Positions 9,858 through 17,700 of a stretch of DNA of 52,725 bases are shown here, piece by piece. Origin of the DNA: Ignavibacteria bacterium (GTDB taxonomy: Bacteria > Bacteroidota > Ignavibacteria > Tepidaquicellales > OLB5); NCBI GenBank assembly GCA_014879675.1, contig JACSRQ010000160.1, forward strand, positions 1 through 52,725. The letters are read 5' to 3'. Below the pieces are notes generated by a model. That model was not told the DNA's origin and made no database searches. It saw only the letters and a program-made list of their open reading frames with translations. How positions within the stretch are numbered: the first letter of the stretch is position 1; each line of letters begins with the position of its first letter. The position numbers and the translations under genes were made by a program.

Positions 9858-10187
9858 TCATACCTGGAGATTATGCTGCTCTCTCAGTGGTATGCTGCCA
9901 ATCACTTTTGCAAGCTTGGGATCTGAATATGCTCCATAGGAATCAACAAGGACACCCTTTTTACCGTCGATTGATGTAATTGCATATACTATGGCATTAT
10001 CAGAAGGGTCGGAATCACCTTCGTACCGTTCAGTTTTTTCAATTATAAGTTCTTCCGGCTTGAAATAAGAATCTTCACCGGAATCTTCGCAGCAAATGCT
10101 ATCATTCTTAATGCTGTAATCGTGGATGTAACCTTCTTCTCTGAGTGTATCAGTTATTTCAGTAACCGTCTTCATTAATTTATACAT
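9858..10187 (-). CDS. Small conserved Bacteroidota-type acidic protein
   Basis: 109 residues (or 105 from the Met at residue 5), acidic, without signal or membrane segment. It shows 'LREEGYIHDYSI', 'FKPEELIIEKTERYEGDSDPSD', 'AIVYAI' and 'KGVLVDSYGAYSD'. This pattern matches a widespread ~100-residue Bacteroidota family that databases often label 'phosphoribosylpyrophosphate synthetase'. The protein is far too short for that enzyme and lacks its PRPP-binding loop, so I reject that label. Function unknown. It sits among stress-associated genes. Confidence 0.6.
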   Translation of the reverse strand: MYKLMKTVTEITDTLREEGYIHDYSIKNDSICCEDSGEDSYFKPEELIIEKTERYEGDSDPSDNAIVYAITSIDGKKGVLVDSYGAYSDPKLAKVIGSIPLREQHNLQV

Positions 10188-10210
10188 GTGTTTTCTCCTT
10201 ATTTTAAAAT

Positions 10211-10285
10211 TTAAGAACCTGCCAGCACAACTATGGCCGCAAAAACGTAGATCATTGTAAGCAGATACACTACCAGATTTTTCAT
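10211..10285 (-). CDS. Tiny membrane peptide (24 aa)
   Basis: A 24-codon ORF, MKNLVVYLLTMIYVFAAI followed by VVLAGS, which is almost entirely one hydrophobic helix. A near-perfect Shine-Dalgarno sequence (AAAGGAGG at about 10292-10299) lies six bases before the ATG, much stronger than that of most genes here, so I think it is translated. No family recognised. It lies between the DUF421 gene upstream and the small acidic protein downstream on the same strand. Confidence 0.55.
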   Translation of the reverse strand: MKNLVVYLLTMIYVFAAIVVLAGS

Positions 10286-10324
10286 TTTCTAAACCTCCTT
10301 TGTTTATGACAATTCTATAAATTT

Positions 10325-10777
10325 TTACTTCTTGCTATTTTCTATAATGCTGATCTCACCATCAGTTTCCAATACTGCTATTTTTACTTCTTCAATTTTA
10401 GTTAAACCGTTGCTGCGTAATGCCTCTTTCAGATTTCCCATTGTAACTTTTTCTTTTTCCATGTTTGCTTTAAGTACCCGACCATCTTTCACTAACAATA
10501 CCGGTTCGCCATCTACTGCTTTCCTAACCGATTTGGAATAGAACACAGCTCTTTCAAGCGCAAAATTTATTATCCCGAGAGTTACTATACATACGATCGC
10601 CGATATAAATGCATTTTCCTGGGGTATTAATGAACCCAGAGCTTCGCCTATTAAGATTATCAAAACCAAGTCCGGTATTGAAATTTCGCCCAACCCTTTT
10701 TTTCCCAGAAGTCTTAGGCATATCATGATCAGTATATATAGCGCGGCGCTGGCTCCCGCAACTTCCAATAGGCTCAA
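10325..10777 (-). CDS. DUF421/YetF-family membrane protein
   Basis: 150 residues with three N-terminal hydrophobic segments (about residues 5-20, 32-50, 57-75) and a cytoplasmic C-terminal domain carrying 'GEPVLLVKDGRVL', 'LKEALRSNGLTKIEEVKIAVLETDGEISII'. This is the DUF421/YetF arrangement, slightly shorter than Bacillus YetF proteins. The start is TTG at 10777, which overlaps the stop codon of the upstream gene (TTGA), so translation is likely coupled. Members are associated with stress and sporulation in Gram-positives; the biochemical role is unknown. Confidence 0.8.
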   Translation of the reverse strand: MSLLEVAGASAALYILIMICLRLLGKKGLGEISIPDLVLIILIGEALGSLIPQENAFISAIVCIVTLGIINFALERAVFYSKSVRKAVDGEPVLLVKDGRVLKANMEKEKVTMGNLKEALRSNGLTKIEEVKIAVLETDGEISIIENSKK

Positions 10778-11031
10778 GATCTTTTGCTCTTTTTAGTTTC
10801 ACCCTTTTCTTTTCGTGTTTTGTTAACTGTGGCCATAGCTATTTTTTTAGCGGCTTTAACCGGACGGCCTTCCTTTTTTTCGGAATCCAGAACATGTTTA
10901 TATTGTCTTTTCCTTTTCCCGGAAAGCTCAGTCATACTCTTTTTTGCAGCTTTTTTTAGATTTTTCGCTTTTGTTGATGAACCGGAGCTTTTGCTGCCAG
11001 AACTCTTTGAGATACTTTTACTTTCCGCCAT
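10774..11031 (-). CDS. Small lysine/serine-rich protein with a 'plasmid stabilization'-like C-terminus
   Basis: 85 residues, strongly basic. The first ~30 residues are a Ser/Lys low-complexity tail (KSISKSSGSKSSGSS). The rest contains 'ELSGKRKRQYKHV', 'EKKEGRPVKAAKKIAMATVNK', which resembles short proteins labelled plasmid-stabilization proteins in many chromosomes (ending in 'AWATVNK'). That label has no proven basis and the context here is chromosomal stress genes. The net charge suggests nucleic-acid or polyanion binding, an inference only. The stop overlaps the start of the DUF421 gene. Confidence 0.6.
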   Translation of the reverse strand: MAESKSISKSSGSKSSGSSTKAKNLKKAAKKSMTELSGKRKRQYKHVLDSEKKEGRPVKAAKKIAMATVNKTRKEKGETKKSKRS

Positions 11032-11102
11032 TTTATTTTCTGATTAAAACTTATTTCATGTCCTGTATTAACATCTCTTGTCAATTCCCTGTTAAGAAGA
11101 GA

Positions 11103-11135
11103 GGCCTGCCGCCATATTGACCCGGGCAGCAGGCC
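11103..11135 (-). terminator. GC-rich hairpin between two minus-strand genes
   Basis: An 11-base stem (GGCCTGCCGCC at 11103-11113 with GGCAGCAGGCC at 11125-11135, one G-U pair) and an 11-base loop, downstream of the YciE-like gene. On the minus strand the 3' flank is TCTCTTCTT, only moderately T-rich; on the plus strand CTTTTGGGG follows. It probably ends or attenuates the YciE-side transcript. Confidence 0.6.
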
Positions 11136-11167
11136 CTTTTGGGGTAAAATAGATTGGTCTTTGAAAC

Positions 11168-11683
11168 TTATTTTTCTGTCTCTTCTTCAGCAGGCTCTAA
11201 TGCTTCTGCATTGATCTCTTCAGCCAGGCCGGTTAATTTTTCGTTAGCGGCGCTTTCTTCTTCCAATGTTTCTTCAAGCAGTTCCATTACATCATCATAG
11301 CCGCAAAGTCTAGCGTATGTTTTAGCACATCCGTAAGCTGCTATTTCATAATGCTCAACCCTCTGAGCCGCAGCGATGAGCGCAACATCCCTTACTTCAG
11401 GTGTGCAGTCTTCTTCAAGTACTTCCTTGCCTTCTTCAACTAAACCTTCCATGGCTTTGCATTTTTTTCCTGTTAATGCTTTGCCTGTGATCTTCGAGAT
11501 CTTATCAAGCCTTTCGATCTGTCCTTCAGTTTCTTTCAGATGATCCTCAAATGCCATGCGTAATTCGTCTGAATTAGCTGCCTTCGCCATTTTGGGTAAA
11601 GCTTTGGTGAGCTGTTTTTCTGCGCTGTAGAGATCTTTTAATTCATCCATTAAAAAATCTTCTAATGTTTTCATCTTAGGCAT
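11168..11683 (-). CDS. YciE/DUF892 ferritin-like protein
   Basis: 171 residues, all helical, matching the YciE (DUF892) ferritin-like family in length and motifs: 'DFLMDELKDLYSAEKQLTKALPKMA' spread over residues 9-33, 'HLKETEGQIERLDKI' (53-67), 'AAQRVEHYEIAAYG' (109-122) and 'LLEETLEEESAANEKL'. The Glu and His residues in these helices would form a diiron site. YciE-type proteins are induced by osmotic or general stress in other bacteria; the reaction is not settled. The acidic C-terminus (AEEETEK) is ordinary. It belongs to the stress cluster transcribed leftward from the sigma-54 promoter near 12470. Confidence 0.85.
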   Translation of the reverse strand: MPKMKTLEDFLMDELKDLYSAEKQLTKALPKMAKAANSDELRMAFEDHLKETEGQIERLDKISKITGKALTGKKCKAMEGLVEEGKEVLEEDCTPEVRDVALIAAAQRVEHYEIAAYGCAKTYARLCGYDDVMELLEETLEEESAANEKLTGLAEEINAEALEPAEEETEK

Positions 11684-11746
11684 TTTTTTTATTCCTTATA
11701 TTTTTAGTTAATAGTTTAAGTTTGAATTTGATAATCAGATGTTTGT

Positions 11747-12403
11747 TTAGACGCGCTGCTGTTTTTCTTTGTTCATCCTGTTATTGCTATCGCGCTTTTC
11801 TTCTTCCGCCGTATGCGTATAATTATCCTGTCTTATGTTCTGGCCGGTTTTATCTTTGCCCGTACCATATGTTTCAGTTTTTGGTTTATCCAGGATTGAA
11901 TCTTTCCTTTTATCGTTTGTCTGATCATATTCATTTCGGCTGCTGCCCTGAGTTGCTCGCTCTTTTTCTTTACCTTCATCAAGTTTGCCTGCCCGTGTAT
12001 TCTGCAAGTTGCCTTCTTTGTTTTTATCATCATCGGCAGTTTCATCATCATTAAATCCTTCGTTCAGCTTGTCTTTTGCCCATTCGGCATCCTTTGTTTT
12101 CGGATCGGTAGTATCCCTTTCCAGCCTATCGGATTCATTGCCGCGCTTCTGATCATCATTTTTGCTGCCTTTTTCCGGATCAAATCCCGTGCGCTGAGTA
12201 TTTTCTTTTTTTATCTGTTCTTCTTCATCATACTCAATTGATTCGCCATCACCGGTTTCGGGAGATTTCTCAGGCTTTACCGGCTGATTGCCTGTGGTGA
12301 TATCATCATTTTTCTTTTCTGGAACCGGAAGATCAACTTCCTGTGAACGATCATTACCCTGATTGTTCCCCGGGTTTTTTCCGGGGTTCTGTGTGTTAGC
12401 CAT
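11747..12403 (-). CDS. Highly hydrophilic, probably disordered stress protein
   Basis: 218 residues with almost no hydrophobic segments and dominated by Lys, Glu, Asp, Asn, Gln, Thr and Gly, for example 'NPGKNPGNNQGNDRSQE' near the start and repeated 'TGKDKTGQN'/'KDSILDKPK'-like stretches. There is no signal peptide. The composition matches hydrophilins or desiccation-type disordered proteins, but no named family was recognised. The gene has its own sigma-54 promoter (12465-12480) with an upstream GACA-N4-TGTC box (12543-12554), so it is likely a direct target of a sigma-54 activator, probably the one encoded at 13400-14758. Confidence 0.65.
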   Translation of the reverse strand: MANTQNPGKNPGNNQGNDRSQEVDLPVPEKKNDDITTGNQPVKPEKSPETGDGESIEYDEEEQIKKENTQRTGFDPEKGSKNDDQKRGNESDRLERDTTDPKTKDAEWAKDKLNEGFNDDETADDDKNKEGNLQNTRAGKLDEGKEKERATQGSSRNEYDQTNDKRKDSILDKPKTETYGTGKDKTGQNIRQDNYTHTAEEEKRDSNNRMNKEKQQRV

Positions 12404-12464
12404 TGTAATACTCTCCTCTGTTTTATTGAAAGTGTTGTTTGAATTGTGTTATGTGTAGATAAAC

Positions 12465-12480
12465 AACAATTACTGTGCCA
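12465..12480 (-). promoter_or_regulatory. Sigma-54 (-24/-12) promoter for the hydrophilic protein gene
   Basis: On the minus strand the sequence is TGGCACA-GTAA-TTGTT, with the two invariant GG bases separated by exactly ten bases from the -12 GT. The expected transcription start is near 12455, about 50 bases before the ATG at 12403. The -12 element is GT where the textbook consensus has GC, as in the three other sigma-54 sites of the stress region. Confidence 0.8.
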
Positions 12481-12542
12481 AAAAATTTGTGACGAGTTTT
12501 GCCTAAAATTCAAATATTTGACCGGTAATCTTCATTAATTCA

Positions 12543-12554
12543 GACAAATTTGTC
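12543..12554. promoter_or_regulatory. Candidate activator-binding palindrome GACAAATTTGTC
   Basis: A perfect 12-base palindrome centred about 93 bases upstream of the predicted sigma-54 start. The same GACA-N4-TGTC pattern recurs at 20505-20516 and 26426-26437 at the same distance from other sigma-54 promoters, so I call it an enhancer (UAS). Confidence 0.65.
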
Positions 12555-12556
12555 AT

Positions 12557-12584
12557 AAAAAAAGCAGGCAAATTGCCTGCTTTT
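12557..12584 (-). terminator. Intrinsic terminator of the DUF3347 lipoprotein gene
   Basis: Inverted repeat AAAGCAGGC/GCCTGCTTT with a five-base loop, followed on the minus strand by seven T residues. It lies just after the stop codon of the gene at 12612-13286. Confidence 0.8.
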
Positions 12585-12611
12585 ATGTACCAAAAAAAGT
12601 CGTTTTAAAAC

Positions 12612-13286
12612 TCAATCAAATTTCCAGCCTTTAACTACCTGTACACATTTTTCGTTCTTCTCATTTGTTTTATCCTTTCCGTAGTAGGGATTATCCAGGT
12701 CTTTGCTATCAGTGAACCAGAAGCTTCTATCTTTAAGTCTGCTGCAGGATAGCTTATATATATCTTTTCCTTTTACGCCGAATTTTGTGATCATGTTTTC
12801 GATTGAAACACTCATTTCAGAAAAGATCTTTCGCTGAGTAATGAGATCTTTAGCTCCGGCCAGATCAGCATTTATTTTTTCGAATGTTGTGAGCCAGTTC
12901 TTCCACTCTGTACTTTTTTCATATTGAGCAGCAGAAGTAGCCGCACTCATTAATATCTTTTTCATTTCTTCGGATTGCTTTACCACATCTGCAGTATCAT
13001 CATTTTCAAGCTCATCTTTTATATCAATATAATTGTCAAATATGTCATTAAGCACTGACCGGAACACCTTAACTTTCAACTTAGTCGGGTCATTTGGTTC
13101 AAATGCTGTACTATTAAAAACGGAATCTTTGTTTAGATCTGTATTAATAAGAGTATCAACATCGCGGCCTAAAGTAGTTGAAGCAGAATCAATAGTTTGT
13201 TTCACTTCCCTGCGGTCTTGTTTGGAGCAGGAAATAAATCCCATTGCTGCTGCCAGCAGCATCACGAAAACAAATTTGTTCTTCAT
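12612..13286 (-). CDS. Lipoprotein with DUF3347 domain
   Basis: About 224 residues from the ATG at 13286, which has GGAGGAC seven bases upstream; the first ATG (13301) overlaps that Shine-Dalgarno and is less likely. The N-terminus is a lipoprotein signal ending in a 'GFISC' lipobox. Residues ~60-220 resemble DUF3347, found in periplasmic proteins near metal-efflux systems: 'DIFDNYIDIKDELENDDT', 'LITQRKIFSEMS', 'FGVKGKDIYKLSC' and 'FWFTDSKDLDNPYYGKD'. A lone Cys lies in 'KLSC', and a second near the C-terminus ('EKCVQV'), which is where a metal or haem site is often suspected. A sigma-54 promoter lies immediately upstream. Role unproven; metal or stress sensing in the periplasm is a guess. 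Confidence 0.7.
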   Translation of the reverse strand: MKNKFVFVMLLAAAMGFISCSKQDRREVKQTIDSASTTLGRDVDTLINTDLNKDSVFNSTAFEPNDPTKLKVKVFRSVLNDIFDNYIDIKDELENDDTADVVKQSEEMKKILMSAATSAAQYEKSTEWKNWLTTFEKINADLAGAKDLITQRKIFSEMSVSIENMITKFGVKGKDIYKLSCSRLKDRSFWFTDSKDLDNPYYGKDKTNEKNEKCVQVVKGWKFD

Positions 13287-13322
13287 TTGTAAGTCCTCCA
13301 TTTAATTTTAAATGAAGTGTAT

Positions 13323-13339
13323 TACAATTATTGTGCCAA
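13323..13339 (-). promoter_or_regulatory. Sigma-54 promoter for the DUF3347 lipoprotein gene
   Basis: Minus-strand TTGGCACA-ATAA-TTGTA with the required ten-base gap between GG and GT. The predicted start near 13313 leaves a leader of about 27 bases. No GACA-N4-TGTC box was seen in the 120 bases upstream, unlike the other three stress-region promoters. Confidence 0.75.
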
Positions 13340-13399
13340 CCAAATAGTTCTTTTATATCGGATTTTATAAAAGCTATCTTCTACCGCTCCAAAAAAGGA

Positions 13400-14758
13400 T
13401 CAATTTATTCCGAGGTTTTTCAGTTTCCTGTAGAAGGTTCGTTCATTCATATTGAGAAGTTTGGCCGCTTTGGATTTGTTTCCTTCAGCTTCTTCAATAG
13501 CTTTCAGGATAGCATCTTTTTCAGCTTTTTTTGTTACGTTTTCCAGGCTCTGGTCATCACCAGTGTCTTCCGGTTCATTTTTGCGGTAGGCATTTCCTAC
13601 TTCATCGGTAATGCTGATCCTTTCCATAACGCTGCCCTGTGTAAGCAATACGGCGCGCCTGATGGTGTTTCGCAATTCCCTCACATTTCCCGGCCAGTGG
13701 TGTTTGGATATTTTCTCCATAACCTCATCGGAAATAGTTTCGACATTTTTGTTAAGTTCCTGGTTGGCATCAGTAACAAAATGATTGACCAGTGAAGGAA
13801 GGTCGCCGGTACGTTCTCTCAAAGCAGGAAGATCAAGGTGAAATTCATTCAGCCTGTAGTATAGGTCTGCCCTGAACTTGCCGCTGTTAACTGCATCAGC
13901 AAGCCTAACATTGGTGGCAGTTAAAATACGCACATCCAGTGTAAGGGGTTTTTTGCCGCCTATCCTTGTTATTTTTCTTTCCTGAATAGCTCTTAAAAGT
14001 TTGATCTGATTCGGATCCGTTAGATTTGTGATCTCATCCAGAAATATGGTACCACCGTTAGCCTGTTCAAACTTTCCTTCTCTCTGCATCTTTGCATCTG
14101 TAAAAGCACCTTTTTCATGTCCGAAGAGCTCACTTTCAATTAAAGATTCAGGAATTGCGCCACAATCAACAGCCACAAAAGGTTTTTGAGCGCGCTCACT
14201 AGAGCGGTGTATCATATTTGCAATAACTTCCTTGCCTGTACCGCTTTCTCCCTGAATCAGCACGGTTAGGTTTGTTGGCGCAACAATTTTTACCTGGTCA
14301 AAAATCTCCTTCATTTGCGGACTCGAACCGATAATTCCGCTTCCTTTGTATGATTCATCAGACTTTTTCCGCAGGATTTGCAGTTCCTGGTGGAGGTATT
14401 TAAGCTCAAGGGCTTTCCGTATGGTTATGACCATGTCTTCATTATCGAATGGCTTGGTAATATAATCAAATGCTCCCTTTCTCATCGCTTCAACGGCATT
14501 TTTAATATCACCAAATGCGGTAAGAAAGATAAGCGGCGTCTCGGGTGAGATCTTCATGATCTCTTCCATTATTTGCATACCATCCATCTTTGGCAGTTTC
14601 ATATCGCAAATAATGAGGTCATATGATTTTGACTTAACTTCCTCTATTGCCTTAAAACCATCTTCCACAGATGAAGTTATGAAACCGGCTTCTTCCAGCA
14701 CGCTTTCAAGGGTATAACGCACAGATTCATTATCATCAATTATCAGAATTTTTTCCAT
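13400..14758 (-). CDS. NtrC-family sigma-54 response regulator
   Basis: 452 residues in the classic three-part order: receiver (1-120, phospho-acceptor Asp52 in 'IICDMKLP'), AAA+ sigma-54 activator domain (about 140-375, Walker A 'GESGTGKE', Walker B region 'GGTIFLDEI'), and a C-terminal Fis-type HTH ('[25 protein letters not shown]'). The sigma-54 contact loop reads GAFTDA where GAFTGA is the usual form. Its ATG is one base past the stop codon of the giant kinase, so the two form a two-component pair. Four sigma-54 promoters surround the pair, three with a common GACA-N4-TGTC box; this regulator is the best candidate to bind it. That link is inferred from position. Confidence 0.92.
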   Translation of the reverse strand: MEKILIIDDNESVRYTLESVLEEAGFITSSVEDGFKAIEEVKSKSYDLIICDMKLPKMDGMQIMEEIMKISPETPLIFLTAFGDIKNAVEAMRKGAFDYITKPFDNEDMVITIRKALELKYLHQELQILRKKSDESYKGSGIIGSSPQMKEIFDQVKIVAPTNLTVLIQGESGTGKEVIANMIHRSSERAQKPFVAVDCGAIPESLIESELFGHEKGAFTDAKMQREGKFEQANGGTIFLDEITNLTDPNQIKLLRAIQERKITRIGGKKPLTLDVRILTATNVRLADAVNSGKFRADLYYRLNEFHLDLPALRERTGDLPSLVNHFVTDANQELNKNVETISDEVMEKISKHHWPGNVRELRNTIRRAVLLTQGSVMERISITDEVGNAYRKNEPEDTGDDQSLENVTKKAEKDAILKAIEEAEGNKSKAAKLLNMNERTFYRKLKNLGIN

Positions 14759-14759
14759 A

Positions 14760-17700
14760 TTACAATACTCCTTTGTTTATAGGGAGCCTGATTTGAACAT
14801 GTGTACCTTTCCCCGGCTCGCTTTCAATATTTAAAATACCATGATGCGATTTTATTGTCTGGTAAGCAAGCCCCAGACCAAGCCCTGTACCAGTTTCCTT
14901 GGTGGTGAAGAATGGTTCGAATATTTTGTCAAGGTTTTCAGGAGGGATTCCCTGCCCCGTATCGATAATATCAATAACTAGTTCTTCCTTCAACTTACTC
15001 ATTTTAGCGTTAACGTTCAGATTGCCGCCTTCAGGCATTGCATCAACAGCATTGGAAAGAAAATTCATGAGCGCATTTTCGAGTTTCATTTTATCTGCCC
15101 TAATGTCAGGCAAGCTATTCTCAATTTTTTTTGTCAACAAAATTCTGCTTTCCTCACACCTTGCTTCAATACTGTTCGTGATATTATCCAGAACGTCGTA
15201 TGTGTTAAAGGCTGAATAAACCAGGTCTTCAGGAGCTGCAAAGTTGAGAAGGTCCTTAATTATCTTATTCGCAATATCGCTGTTAACAAGTATATATTTA
15301 AGATGCTTCTTCATTTTCTCATCTTCAATCTTTGATTTAGAAAGAAGCTGTGCGAGTGCGCTGATATTTGCCAGCGGGTTCCTGATTTCGTGCGCAATAC
15401 CCGAAGAGAACCTGCCTAAAGCGGCAAGTTTTTCGTTATGTATAAGCTCTTTCTGCGCTTCCAAAAGTCTGGCATTTGTTTTTCTCAACTCATCTTCAAC
15501 AAGCTTAATATCTGTAATATCCTGTATGCTACCGAACATGCGCCATGGTCTTTTCCTGTCGTCAAAATCTATTCTTACATCAAGTGTAACATACTTCATC
15601 CTGCCCTCACGGGTAACAAGCCTGTAATCCATTTCTAAATTTTCAGGATCTTTCTTTAACTTTTCAATAATACTCTGCATTTTAGGTCGATCCTCAGGAT
15701 GTACGAACTCGATCAGGTGATCGTACTCAAGCGGCGCTTCACCCGGATAAATTTCATGGAGCCTGTAGATCTCATCAGACCATGATATTGAGCCTGTTTT
15801 GTAATTTGCCTCCCAACTTCCTATTTTGGCAATACTTTGAGCTTCCTTAAGCTGCTTTTCACTTCGTTCTATCTTTTCCTGCGCCAGTTTGATATCAGAT
15901 ATATCGAATATAGTACCCAGTTCAGTTTCGACATTGCCGTTTAGATCAAGGAAAAATTCCCCGTGAGCTTTTAGAAATTTTATTTTACCCGATTCAGTAG
16001 TGATCCTGTACTCATACCCATAAGGTTTCTTTTCCTCGAGAGCTTTTTTGGCAAGTTCATTTAGCATCCGGGCATCATCATCCAGTACAAAATTCATGAA
16101 GAAGCTGCCATCAATCTTTTTTCCATCATTCGGAACTTCGAATATATTATACATCTCTTCGGACCACTCAACAGTATCGGTTTTGATATCGCGTTTCCAC
16201 GTTCCCAGTTTCGCGATCTGCTGAGCAGTACGCAGCAGCTTTTCGCTTTCAACTATTTTGACTTCAGCTTCCTTCAGAACCGTTACATCCATTACTGTAC
16301 CTACCATACGCGAGATATTACCTTCAGCATCAAGTTCAATTTCTCCCTGGGAGCTTAGTATTTTCATATTTCCTGTGCGTGTCCGGTAATTGAGTAAGTA
16401 ATTGAAAGGCTTCCCTGATTCAGAAGCGGTTTCGATTGCCTGCTTCCTTTTTTCCCTGTTTTCTTCATCAAGCAGGTTTAAATATAGTTCGTTGGTTATT
16501 TCAGTGCCTGGTTCGACATCAAACAGATTATACATCTCCTCCGACCATCTTACCTTGTCATTTTTCGCATCCCATTCCCAGCTGCCAAGTTTTGCCATTC
16601 TCTGGGCTTCCCTGAGCTGCTTTTCACTGGCTACGATAGCCTCTTCATTGCGTTTTTTTTCAGTTACATCGCGTGTTACTTTAACAAACCCGGTCAGCGC
16701 CTCTTTTTCATCATACAACGGTGTAAAGATAATATCCGCAAGGAACAGAGTACCATCTTTCTTCACTCGCCAGCCTTCTTTTTCATAACTTCCAAACTGA
16801 ACAGCCTTACCCATATTGATTGAAGGCTCATCATCTACAACATCACCTTTGGTATAAAATATTGAAATGTGTTTGCCCAGAATCTCCTCTTCTTTATATC
16901 CTTTTATCTGCTCAGCTCCTTTGCTCCAGCTTTGTATAAAACCATCTTTATCCATTGTAATGATAGCATAATCTCTTATACTGCTCATAATGAGCCTGAG
17001 CCATTCTTCGTTTTCGCGGATCCTTTCCTCTGCTTCTCTTATTTCGGTAACATCAAGGCAGGTACCTACTAGTTTAACAACCTCTTTGTTTGCATCAGTT
17101 TTTACGCCTCCCTGAGAGCGCAGGATCTTAACCTTACCTGCCGGAGTAACGATCCTTTCGTAAAACTCGAATGGTACCTTCTCATTAAGTGTGCGCTCAA
17201 TATTTCGCCTGACTTCTTCCCTGCTATCTTCATGCAGCCGTGATACAAATCCCTGGAACGTATGATCAAATTCAGCTGGCTGCATTTCGTAAATTCTGTA
17301 CATTTCATCCGACCATTTAATATCATTTGATCTCACATCCCACTCCCAGTTACCCATCCTTGCAATACTTTGAGCTTCCAGCAATGAGTTTCGGCTTTCT
17401 ATAAGCTCCGTTTCGATCTGCTTTCTTCGTGAAATATCCCTGATCATTCCGGTAAAAAAAGGTTCACCGTTCATTTCCCATTTCGCAAGAGAAAGCTCAA
17501 TAGGAAACTCTTCACCGTTTTGGTGCTTCCCGGTAAGTTCAATAGTCTTTCCGATAAGATTGGCTTTACCGGTTTCAACTACATTATTGAAAGCCTTACT
17601 ATGCTGATTACGGAATTCTTCAGGCATAAGTACTGATACAGGCTTATGGTTGATCTCTTCAGGCTTAAATCCGAACACATCTATCAGCCTGTTGTTAGAA

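Noticed and set aside
9858-10187. Phosphoribosylpyrophosphate synthetase annotation
   Set aside because: Only 109 residues, no PRPP-binding motif; the label belongs to a misannotated small Bacteroidota family.
10286-10324. Sigma-54 promoters before the DUF421, YciE and small acidic protein genes
   Set aside because: No GG-N10-GC/GT match with correct spacing was found in their spacers.
10774-11031. Evidence for an integrated plasmid (plasmid stabilization label)
   Set aside because: No partner toxin, replication or mobilisation gene nearby; the label is based on a weak family name.
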